Assembly (NCBI GenBank): GCA_963556255.1
Contig: OY744607.1
Span: 54,641,764-54,705,763, forward strand
DNA: 64,000 nucleotides
Direction: 5' to 3'
DNA from: Allolobophora icterica
Lineage: Eukaryota; Annelida; Clitellata; Crassiclitellata; Lumbricidae
Shown here: positions 54,940 to 64,000 of the stretch, piece after piece
Position numbering within the stretch: position 1 is the stretch's first letter
Layout: each line of letters begins with the position of its first letter
Program-made: the position numbers and the translations under genes
The notes under the pieces: model-generated
Seen by the model: the letters and a program-made list of their open reading frames with translations, nothing else
Database searches by the model: none
Told to the model about the DNA's origin: nothing

Positions 54940-55199
54940 AGCCCTGAGGCAGCAAAGGGTATGAAGTGATGGCAACTTCATTTCCTTAGCTTCGGCATGT
55001 GATGGCGGGCGGCCAGTCCTTTCCTTCGCCTTCTCATCTTCCCATCGACAGTGTAGGTCGTGTACCCATTATAGCTGAGTTGACTAAGGGGCGCAGATGA
55101 AGCAGAAATCATGGCCAAAATTTCTGCCATGGCGGGGATTTGAACCCCCGACCTCTCGATTGACAGTCCAGCACGCTAGCCACTGGACTAACGAGCACC
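54940..55199 (-). mobile_element. tRNA-derived SINE, full copy
   Basis: On minus, 55199-55131 folds like a tRNA: A-box-like TAGTCCAGTGGCTAGC and B box GGTTCAAATCC (55146-55136). A body follows containing ATGGCAGAAATTTTGGCCATG and ends in CTGCCTCAGGGCTAGGC. Body-only copies at 32168-32360 and 55346-55470 and a divergent copy at 48670-48900 have the same orientation. Confidence 0.82.
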
Positions 55200-55345
55200 C
55201 TCTAAATACCTATAAAGTAGGAGTACATAGCCCGACAGAAAAAGAATGAAAGACATGAAAATAAACTATAAAATGAAATAAAACAGACACTAGATGAACA
55301 ACATAGAACACCTTGAAACAGAAGTACAAGATCTAGAGAAGGTGT

Positions 55346-55470
55346 CCGTTAATCAAGCCCTGAGGCAGCCATAGGTATGAAGTATTAGCGACTTCATTTT
55401 ATTAGCCTCGGCATATGAAGGCATGTGGCTAATTCTCTCCCTCGCCGTCTCATCTTCCCACCAACAGTGC
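55346..55470 (-). mobile_element. SINE body fragment
   Basis: Shares AGCCCTGAGGCAGCCATAGG and GACTTCATTTTATTAGCCTCGGCAT with the copy 150 bp to the left; truncated. Confidence 0.65.
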
Positions 55471-56142
55471 ACAGTCAGAATGAAACCAACACAATTCGGA
55501 ACAGAGCCAAATCGATCAGTTAGACTGAATGGAATATAGTACGACTTACTCGAATAGATACATAAACATGCATACACACATTTATCTATATAATTATGTC
55601 TGTATGTACGTATGTATATAAGTAGACGTTTAAGATCCTTATGCTGATTTGTAACTGCCTGGCCGGTTGTGCTCTATCCTACCTTAGAGAGCCACGTACT
55701 CCAGTGTCATCGTTACCAGGGCACAGGTCTCAACATCGGCTGATCTGGTTGTTCCTCTCTCCCCTACTGGCATACGCAACATGGAAGCTTTGCCGTGGTC
55801 GGTCGTTAATTCTGGAACAGGTTTCCATGCAATCTGCGCAATAAGCTTATTCTCCTTCCGTGCTCCTATTTCACAAGCGGATGAAGATCCTTCTGTTCAA
55901 TCGTGATCTAGTGCAGTTAGGTCGCAAGCACCTCTGGTGAGTTTTCTTTAAAATGCTTTCGATGATCATGCAATTAAAAGTTACATGCAAACCCACACAT
56001 ATATATACATGTCATACAACATATGCATACGTGGACATACAAACATGCATACACACATACATGAGAAGAGCCTCAAACAAAATAACTCCCTTAGATTTCA
56101 GCTTATCCAAACCGATAGCATTAAATCTGACTCTGAACCTAC

Positions 56143-56257
56143 CCGTCTGCTGACTATAGGCTTCTGACCGCAAAGAAATCACGAGAAGAATAGCAAATAT
56201 GGATACCATATCAGCGGCAACAAAAACCCGAATTCCGTTTCGCTTCGTTCCGCTCAT
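56143..56257 (-). CDS. Gene M exon 1: start codon and signal peptide
   Basis: ATG at 56257, 38 codons plus one base, donor ACGG|GTAGGT at 56143/56142. Basic N-terminus, hydrophobic core (M-V-S-I-F-A-I-L-L-V-I-S) and a YSQQ end indicate a cleavable signal peptide. It ends in phase 1, matching the first SUEL exon. The 5' flank (56258-56535) is paralogous to that of gene L (14762-15045). Confidence 0.8.
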
Positions 56258-56973
56258 CGTTTCTCCGTCGAGAACAACAACTGCAGTGCGATATCCGTTA
56301 GGTGAAGTTAAATCGTCGTAAAAGACAACCCCAGAAACCCTCCGTAAGTGTACTATCGCAATTTCTAACTATTTCTACTATGTGCATATGTGTACATGGC
56401 TTATAGTTTGTGTAGGCTATATATGGGGCCAATGGATTGACGTCTTGTTTAATTAGGAACGCCCTGGTTAGTATGGCGCACCGTCGAGTTGGTGCTGCAT
56501 GCGAAGCTGGGTTGGCGCCAAGTAGCCTAGGCCAGAGGTTCTTAACCGGTGTGTCGCGACACACTAGTGTGTCGCGAATCGAAGGGCGGTGTGTCGCGTG
56601 AACATGGTGTGTCGTTGGTGTGTCGCGAAAAATTGGTGTGTCACGAACAGGGCCTACTACGTATGGGGGGGGGGGAAAGAAATCAGACTGCTTCCAATTT
56701 GTGCCAGATGGGAAAGTCCCCCCCCCCTAATGAAACGGATGTTGCTGTTCAATGACTTACTGACTCAACCGTTGCAACGTGTCGGCTGTTGACTGTAATT
56801 GAGTCTCTACACTGTAAAGTTAATGTGTTATGGTATTAGTGGTATTATTTTATATTCTTGTTAATGTTTATCTACAGTTGTAAGTTCATAATAAGTTGAT
56901 GTAAAGTTGATGTAAATTTTCTGTTCTGTCAGAAAATGTTATTACATACTGCTTCTTTAAACATTACTGGAAT

Positions 56974-57682
56974 CACTGGCGTAAACTTGTCAAAAATATT
57001 GGTGGGGCAAAATATTGGTGGGGCAAAATATTGGTGGGGCAAAATATTGGTGGGGCATGGGGTCTGGACCAGAGGTGCCAAAAAATTTTTTTCAAGATGA
57101 AAAGTTGTTTGTTGTTGTTTTTTCGGGTTTTTTGGTTTTTATGGTTTTTGTTGTTTTGGTTGTTTTAAGTTTTTCTGATTTCGGATCATAAAAATCATGA
57201 AAAATGGCATGAACAAGAGCTCTAACTCAGTTTAAGTCAGTTGCGATTTCCGAAAATTAAAAATCATTTAATCAATGCTATTAAAATAACTTCTACAAAA
57301 ATAAGAAATTTATTTGTTAAAACAAATTTTGTGGTTTTCTTTTTGGTGTTGTTTAAAACATAATCCGAAAAAGCTTAAATTTTTTCAGCTCTGGTTTGGA
57401 CAGTTAGCAGAGGCGTATGAAATGGGTGTTTTGTTTACATGTAAATTTGTTTCATATTGAAGATAAAAATAAATCTTTGTTTCCATTATGGATTTCTGAT
57501 AGTATTTCAGTTCTGTGTCTCTGTTTTTCTGTTTCTGAAGAAATTCGTCTTATTGAAACATAATATTTTAATATTTGAAGAAATTCTCCTCTCGATTTTT
57601 GGGGGGGCATTGCCCCGGCTCCTCAATTATTGGGGGGGGGGGGGCACGTGCCCCGGCTGACCCCCCAGAGTCTACGCCTATG
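56974..57682 (+). mobile_element. hAT-like MITE, GGCGTAAAC family
   Basis: CACTGGCGTAAAC ... GTCTACGCCTATG with duplication ACTGGAAT (56966-56973 and 57683-57690). Contains four tandem copies of a ~16-bp AAAATATTGGTGGGGC unit near its left end, absent from the other copies. Confidence 0.9.
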
Positions 57683-58242
57683 ACTGGAATATACCTTGGT
57701 TCACTTTTAGTACAGTATGACCTGAAGTGAGATCTATGAATTGAAGAAAAGCGTTCATATTCATAATCCTGTTGATTAAAAAAATCTAGTTGGTCAGTGC
57801 TACAATTGTTGTCGTGTAGTGTAGTGAAAATGGGATTATGAGGTCTTGAAATATTCCTGCAAAAATAATTGTTGGCTGGATAACACTGTAACAGGCAGTT
57901 ATCGCTGCATTACACCAGAAATATGCATTCATAATGCAATCTTTAAAATCCCCATAATTATATCTGCTGAACAGTGTCCCATATTGCCCAATATATTTTA
58001 ACATGTGTCCCATATTTTGGAATTTTTGTCCCATATTTATTACAGCTTGACTCATAAAATTTTTACAGTGCACTGGGAGTCCTGCAGAAATTATAATTCA
58101 ACAGTTCAGTTGAACTAAAATATACATTCTTCCAATTCCAGTTTTCTTTCTGAAAAAATGCGCTAAAACTCATATACGGCAATGTAGAAATCCAAAATTT
58201 TCCGGGCGAGGGAAGGGGATTGGAGGGAATAGTACATTCCAT

Positions 58243-58328
58243 GGGTCTTTCTCACTGGGAGCGCCTCTGATTAGCGAACACTGTGAGAGGCGCTTTATAA
58301 ATGTTTAGATACAGATACAATACAATAC
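58243..58328 (+). mobile_element. 3' terminus of the AATAC-tail retrotransposon family
   Basis: CACTGGGAGCGCCTCTGA and GCGCTTTATAAAT followed by (ATACA)n, matching the end of 49790-51226. Confidence 0.7.
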
Positions 58329-58812
58329 ATGAAGGGGAAAGGGAGAGGAGAGGGAATAAGGGGTGGGGAGGGGAAGGGGCATGGGGTGGGGAGGGGATGG
58401 ATGGAAAGGGGAGGTAGGGAAAGGGGTTACAGTAGGGGGATTGCTTCCAGCTTACAGGGGGGATAGTAGGCCCTGCCACCAACCCCACTTGAGTGTACAA
58501 GTTGCTGTGCACAGCCGCATTAATCTGTAGGCCTACAATTAGCTGATGCGGTGATTCTGCAGCTGGGTGTCGAATTCTGTGCGTATGTGTGCGTACATTG
58601 TGGACTTATGACGGTGGTTCGTGTCAGTGTCTCGTTACAACTGGACGAACCTACTACTACCAGTACGCTCTCGAGTTATAACTCGAATTTTTTAAAATGT
58701 GATTTTTTTTTGTTTCCTTATAAGGAAACAAAAAATCACATTTCAAAAACTGTTCGCGACCCACCAAAATCGACTCGGCACAGTGTAATTTCTGACCCTG
58801 ACAGTCGTATCA

Positions 58813-59826
58813 TATACCCCGTGATCGATCGAGTCGAGCTGCTACGATCGACTTGGCTCGGCCAACGATCGACTCGATCGACTTTGTCGACTAGTCGACC
58901 TCTCGTCGACTCGATCGACTTGGCAAGTAAACGATCGACTTGGTCGACTTTGTCGACTTGGACTGTATCTCTGGGCCAGGGGCCCGGGAGCCATGGCGCC
59001 AAAGGTGCCAATTCTCACACAAGTTTTGGCTCTGTAGCGCCGAGGCACAAGCGTGCTCACACAACTTTTGGCCGGCGCTTTGTATTTTGATGCTTGCTAA
59101 AGTAATTATTGACTTATTGTGCTATAGACGCGTTTCATTTCATGAATATGTAGGCCAAGTATAATAAACTTTTCCACTGATTGTAAAAAATGACAAAATA
59201 TTCTTATTGGTTATATCGGATATAATGTATAATTCTATCCATCTTATAGGTCTGTACTTTGCCTGAGGTTAGCTCACGAAACACTTTCCGAGCCACTGCT
59301 CTTGGCCAAAGTCGAAGCATTCAGTCCCGTCCTAACATACAGACATTCGAAAGTTTTGAGATCGTCGTTACTCACTACCATGATGTTAAATAACAACAAT
59401 TTTTTACATCATGCTGACTACAAAGCTGAAATTTCCTGAAACTAGCGCATTTTAACGCATCTTAATCTTTCCAATTTCACCGTAAAACTGTGAAAAAACG
59501 TATCTACATCTTCCACCATACGAAATCACCAAGGGGCTCATAGTTTGCACTTTGCACTGAACTTCAAATCAGGTTAATACGGTAGTTGTGCGTTTACAAA
59601 GCATTACGTCATCACATCATGTGAGTCATTTTGTGAAGTAGCAGCAAAAATAGTAAGAAAATATTTCATAGTCGAGTCAAGTCGAGGAAACAACGATCGA
59701 CTTGACTTGTCAAAACATATGATCGACTCGACTTGCAAGTCGATCGAGTCGACGATTTTTCGACCGACTCGACTTGGCCGAGTTTCGATCGACTTGATCG
59801 ACTGACTCGATCGATCACGGGGTATA
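58813..59826. mobile_element. hAT-like element with TCGA-rich sub-terminal repeats
   Basis: A 23-bp perfect terminal repeat starting TATACCCCGTGATCGATC, flanked by TCGTATCA (58805-58812 and 59827-59834). Each end carries ~100-150 bp of CGATCGACTTGGTCGACTT-like motifs; the middle is AT-rich without an ORF. Confidence 0.9.
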
Positions 59827-59923
59827 TCGTATCAGCTACCCAGCCCCCAACTGAGGATAACTTTCTAGATTTGGTTATTTGTCATATAGTTACCATACTT
59901 ATTTCTCTCTAGATTTAAGCCTA

Positions 59924-60256
59924 CGATACGATACGATACGAAAACTCGTTTATTGCCACCAAAATCCAAAAAATTTGTATACAAAATTAAACAGAAACAT
60001 AGCAAGCTGGTTAGCAAGGGAATGGCCCAAAAGGGAGCAAGCTCCCGCGAGCAGGGACACCCATTCACAGAACTCAAATACAATGGCGCAAAACAGAAAC
60101 CAACCTGAACCTTAACTAACAGATCAATAAAACGAATTAAGTAGAGTTCTTAACTAAACTGCCAAAACCTTGGGCAGAGAAACCAAAAAAAAACAGAAAC
60201 CAAATGTAAACTACATACAAACATAACTGAGAGAGAGAGAGAGAGAGAAAGAGAGT

Positions 60257-60351
<95 letters not shown>

Positions 60352-60960
60352 AAAGAGGAAGACAGAAAGAGAGAGGAAGAGAGAGGAAGAGAGAGAGAGA
60401 GAGTGAGAGAGAGAAGTAATAAGACAGTCGGGGGCACAGTCCAATTAGCTATGATCCTAGTTACTTGGGAGACGATAATAATACAAAAAGTAGAACTAGA
60501 ACAGACACATCAGATAAAACCAATTTAACTGGTGGAGATCTATTTTTACAAAGCTACTGGAATAGCAAATAGCAATTGACACAACAAGACCTTAATTCCG
60601 TAAAACCCAGACTACAAAATCAATAGAAAATCACGCAGTGATTTTTTGAAACTTAACAGAGATCCCATTTGCTGAAGCATCGGGGGAAGGGTATTCCAGA
60701 GTTTAGGACCTGCAATTTTGATCGAGAACATTCTTGTGTTCGTATGTGCAAACTCTTGTCTGAACTTAGACGCACCCCTCGTATCATGAGAATGGATGTC
60801 AGAGCCTTTACTAAAATCTTTTAGATGTTTAGGTGGCAGAATATTTCTGGTGAATTTAAACATAAATAGAGCAATTTGATATTTTCTTATTTGGTCAATT
60901 TTTAATACTTTATTACTAATAAAAATAGGATCCGTATGCGAGCCTATTCTAGATGTTAGC
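59924..60960 (-). mobile_element. Truncated non-LTR retrotransposon with (CGTAT)n tail
   Basis: Minus-strand peptide (60863-60612) with H-D-T-R-G-A, M-F-S-I-K-I-A-G-P-K-L-W-N-T-L-P, an RT C-terminus; tail (ACGAT)n at 59923-59941. A (GA)n array at 60228-60416 lies in its 3' part. Confidence 0.72.
60228..60416. repeat. (GA)n array
   Basis: Mostly pure GA with a few interruptions, inside the 59.9-60.9 kb retrotransposon fragment. Confidence 0.95.
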
Positions 60961-61399
60961 CTTTAGGCTTGTTTATTTAATGGAGGTGTGACGGGACGGG
61001 ACTGGCCAGGATAAAGGCCTCCCCCAACGGTTGACTGATACCATAAATGTAGAACTGAAACTAGAACCATAGCTAAAACTCGATTCATTGCTACAGAAGG
61101 GTAAAACTAAAACTAAAATGATTTGGAGAATTAACAATGAACTGAAATTAAGTTGATTGCGATTGAAAAATATAAATAGAACTTAAACTAAAACGATCAG
61201 ATCTGAACTAAATAGAAACTTGAGAATGTTTCGTCACAGGGACGCTGGATACCTTCAATGTGGCGACAGTTTGTTTACAAGTGTCTGCACGGAATTCGCC
61301 ACTATACTTGGTTAAATATAGGACTATGTGCCAGCCTCAGCAGTTATCGGACGGTCTCGATCACATTCAGGAAAGGTACGACTAGTGTGGTCCGGAAAG

Positions 61400-63234
61400 G
61401 CCACTGTGACGTGTAGAACATTCGGTGCATCTGGTCTAGTGGTTTGGAATACGCTGCCTTTCAAAGTAAGAGTTCCGGAATTTTCTATCGAAAGCTGTTA
61501 TTTAGTTGTATTAACTTGCGCTTTATAAATCTTCGGATAACAATAACGTTAGAAGGGTTTAAATGTCAAGGCATCTAGCAATGGAACGAAACACATAAAA
61601 AACTATGCTGGAATTAAAAAACAACAACACCGAAACAAACTGAGTAATAAAAGAAGTCGAAGCCAACGAGAATGACTGTGCAAATTTCTTGTAAGGTGAA
61701 ACAACTGTAGGTCCTATCATGAAAACTTTCCTAAACACGATGAGTTTTATATAGATGGAACGTTGTTTATTTGTCCTACACGCAGCGGTAATTTTAAGGC
61801 GTTTCATAGTTGTCAGTATTTTCAGTCCCTGTTGACAAGGCTGATGCACTGATGGTGTCGTATCGATCTTTCCTTTCCTACTCTCGTTGAGGGTTCTGAG
61901 TCTTGAGCTGTTGACATTGGGTCAAAGAAGGTTGAACGGTTGCATTAGTGGCCTGTGGATCGGTTGTGCTACTTTGAGTATCGTTTTGAATCATTCTCTT
62001 GAACTTTCTCAGGGACTTGCATATTTGAAAACAATTTTTGCCAAGTGGCTTATATCGAATGGTACATGTCGAATCTAAGTAGAGTCCACTGGAATAACAT
62101 GTGACATTTTATCAGCGAGCAGTGCCTTCAACAATTTACACGAAGGCGATAAAAAAAGTTGTAATTTACATGTAACAAGTAAACAAGAGATAGTGCAAGT
62201 GAATTTGGTTTCCATTCTTTTCTGCCTCCTTCCATCTTCTATGTTTGGGGCAGTAATTAACAATCCTCAGCACGCGTCCTCCGCAAGCTTTACCCAACAA
62301 ACCAAATTACCCACTACAGCTGGTGCTCATGACCGCAACCCTTTGTCTTTCCAAGTAAGACGATAAGAATTATTATCTCGCGCGTGATATAGAAACATTC
62401 ATTAATTGAATCAAGCTTAAATAGCCTAATTCGGAATCAATAAATTATGGACAAATTAAAAAGTAGGCTACATTCAATAAGAGCACAATCATAGCCTACT
62501 CTATTGGTTACCTGTATGATCATGAAACTTGTTCTCATCACTGATTCGGCAACAACGTAACTCTGACAATAACTATTATAGGCCTACTCGAAAATATATA
62601 GGGCCTAAAGCGCCATTCAGAAAGGTAAGTGGCGCTTCCGACCCGATCCAATGTCATCACTGACAAACGAGAAAGTTTCCAGGCGCTTGCGGAACTGAGG
62701 TGGCGAGAGACTATGTATTTCTAGCTGTAGGTCCTGAGGAAGATGATTCTAGGTGGATGGACCAAAAAAGCGAAACTCCTGGGCCGTAGCGGTTCACATA
62801 CGCGGAACCACCAGGAGGCTACAGGCAGCCAACCAGAGGACACGGCCATAACACGACTCATGCCAAGTAACTTATAGCAAATGGTATTATGTGGAATTTA
62901 AGAAGTATAGCACATTCCAATAACATGTGACATTTTATCATCGAGCAGTGCATTCAACAATAATTATTACACAAAAGCACAACAAAAGTTGTAATTTGCA
63001 CGTTACACGTGAATAATAGATAGTGCAAGTGATTTTACTATTCCTTGCTTTCTGCCTCCTTCCATCTACCCTCAGCAATGGTCTGTATTGTTAGACTTGA
63101 CATGTTCTCGAGTAAATAAACCGAAAGATTAGTCTCTGGAGTATAGTGTAAGAAATGTTTGATTATAAGAAAGTCAACTTTCCAAGTCGTCAATTCCACC
63201 TTGGCGCTGAAACATTCTAGGATGTCTTGTTCCT
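61400..63234. other. Intergenic region between genes R and M
   Basis: Two direct copies of the R 3'-flank sequence (about 61870-62260 and 62880-63234) separated by a degenerate retrotransposon end (62590-62840). No independent gene seen. An unassigned stretch at 61559-61850 is open on minus but shows no recognisable domain. Confidence 0.5.
62590..62840 (-). mobile_element. Degenerate 3' end of a non-LTR retrotransposon
   Basis: Resembles 43040-43330 (GCGCCATT, GGCGCTT, AAGTTTCCAGGCGCTTGCGGAACTG) on the same strand, without an open frame. Confidence 0.6.
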
Positions 63235-63999
63235 TTAGTGCGTTGATTCCAACGTGTCAGAGTCCTCGATGCACGTAGGCTCTGTTCCGGTGCTGGGCAA
63301 AGTGTCCTCCTTTTCCATTCCTTCATACAACTGCACACCCTTTGTTTTCGTTGTAAGCTCTTCAGTCGAAGTCATCTGGGTGGAGTCACTGGGGTCGGAC
63401 TTACGACAGTGGCAAATATAGTTTGAATAGATGTACGAGAGCTTTTCGTTCATTTTCTGAAAAGCACCCATATTTATGCTTATCAATAAACCCGTGTTAT
63501 TATGGTTTAAGCATGCCCTCGTTTAGCTACTTCAAGTACGCCTTTTGTACGAACATGAAAGGCCAATCTCTAACAATTTCCTGGTCTCACATACATACGA
63601 TGTGATTAAGAATGAACGAATACATGGCATAGAGAAGTTGAAAAATCTCCAATGGCGAGCTCAAGAGTCCCACCAAAGGATTCATATCTCAGTTTGACGG
63701 TTGGCGCCAGGCTCAGAGTTGAACTACGGCAGTCGATGACGCCCGTAGCACAGGATCACTTCACTGTCGAGAAGTCCTACGCAGATGGAAGAATTCGCAA
63801 TGACCGAATATCCCTTGGTCACTAACCTTTTTATATCGTACACCGTTCAACATTTTAACTGCATTTTAATGTTGTCACTTGTTCTCAAGCAGTCTATCAA
63901 ATTTAAGCATTACTCTAACAGTACTGAATGCCAGTATATGGTAATGTATCTGCTTACCTTGTTATGAAAAAGTGCATGGAAGATAAATATGAGCAGTCC
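63235..63999 (-). CDS. Gene R: adhesion GPCR, TM7 exon (63958-63999) and tail exon (63235-63456)
   Basis: Two minus-strand exons in the same order, phase and sequence as the gene M TM7 and tail exons. Exon 63958-63999 encodes G-L-L-I-F-I-F-H-A-L-F-H-N-K with donor AAG|GTAAGC. Exon 63235-63456 starts after GGTGCTTTTCAG, reads K-M-N-E-K-L-S-Y-I-Y-S-N-Y-I-C-H-C-R-K and ends after a single repeat unit. The gene continues beyond the right edge. It shows the original, uninverted orientation of the gene 3' end and sits directly upstream of gene M, giving the tandem order R-M-L. Confidence 0.82.
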
Positions 64000-64000
64000 C

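Noticed and set aside
55131..55199. Possible tRNA gene on minus
   Set aside because: A and B boxes are good but the acceptor stem does not close cleanly and the SINE body follows directly; related copies elsewhere show it is the head of a SINE.
56534..56660. Possible hAT end (CAGAGGTTCTTAACC with GTGTGTCGCG repeats)
   Set aside because: The opposite terminus and an 8-bp duplication could not be found, so it was not listed as an element.
58551..59090. 179-codon plus ORF
   Set aside because: Spans the boundary of a hAT-like element and its TCGA-rich repeats; no domain and no codon-use signal.

Overview
The window looks like animal nuclear DNA. Exons are split with GT-AG (one GC-AG) introns, tRNA-derived SINEs, non-LTR retrotransposons and hAT-type DNA transposons are abundant, and there are many microsatellites. 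The lectin/adhesion-GPCR content suggests a marine invertebrate, perhaps a deuterostome such as an echinoderm or hemichordate; this is inference only.

Region 1 to about 5.0 kb is one end of a Maverick/Polinton, a virus-like DNA transposon. It carries a dUTPase-fold-like ORF cut by the window edge, a glycine-rich hydrophobic virion-type protein, a penton/minor-capsid-like protein and a packaging ATPase, all on minus. A DUF5679-type zinc-ribbon protein, a chromodomain integrase broken by a -1 shift, and a DUF2738-like protein are on plus. PolB, protease and major capsid genes are not in the window.

The rest is a tandem array of closely related latrophilin-like adhesion GPCR genes on the minus strand, which I call R, M and L. 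They were assembled by joining small exons whose splice phases agree. R (63.2-64.0 kb) shows only its last two exons (TM7 and tail). M starts with a signal-peptide exon at 56.26 kb, followed by two SUEL galactose/rhamnose-lectin domains (49.5-43.9 kb), two cysteine-rich modules (41.1 and 39.0 kb), two alternative TM1 exons (34.5/34.2 kb) and TM2-TM4 (33.7-30.6 kb). Its remaining exons (ECL2, TM5, TM6, TM7, tail) lie at 16.9-27.4 kb on the PLUS strand. Exon phases join perfectly from TM4 to ECL2, and the edges of the displaced block are inverted (AAT)n/(ATT)n arrays at 16.43 and 30.2 kb. M therefore appears split by a ~13.7 kb inversion, or by an assembly flip. L (14.76 to 5.52 kb) has signal peptide, one SUEL domain, a two-exon HormR domain and GAIN-domain exons, then runs toward the Polinton. 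L and M also share introns and 5' flanks, so they arose by segmental duplication.

The introns hold at least nine hAT-like insertions with exact 8-bp target duplications: four copies of one family, one element nested in another, and one nested in a retrotransposon. They also hold a nearly full-length CR1-like retrotransposon (17.4-20.8 kb) and its truncated relative at 45 kb, about a dozen 3'-truncated non-LTR fragments, four copies of a tRNA-derived SINE, a ~385-bp-arm palindrome (37.24-38.07 kb) and a 464-bp pure GAA array. No rRNA, functional tRNA gene or CRISPR array was seen.
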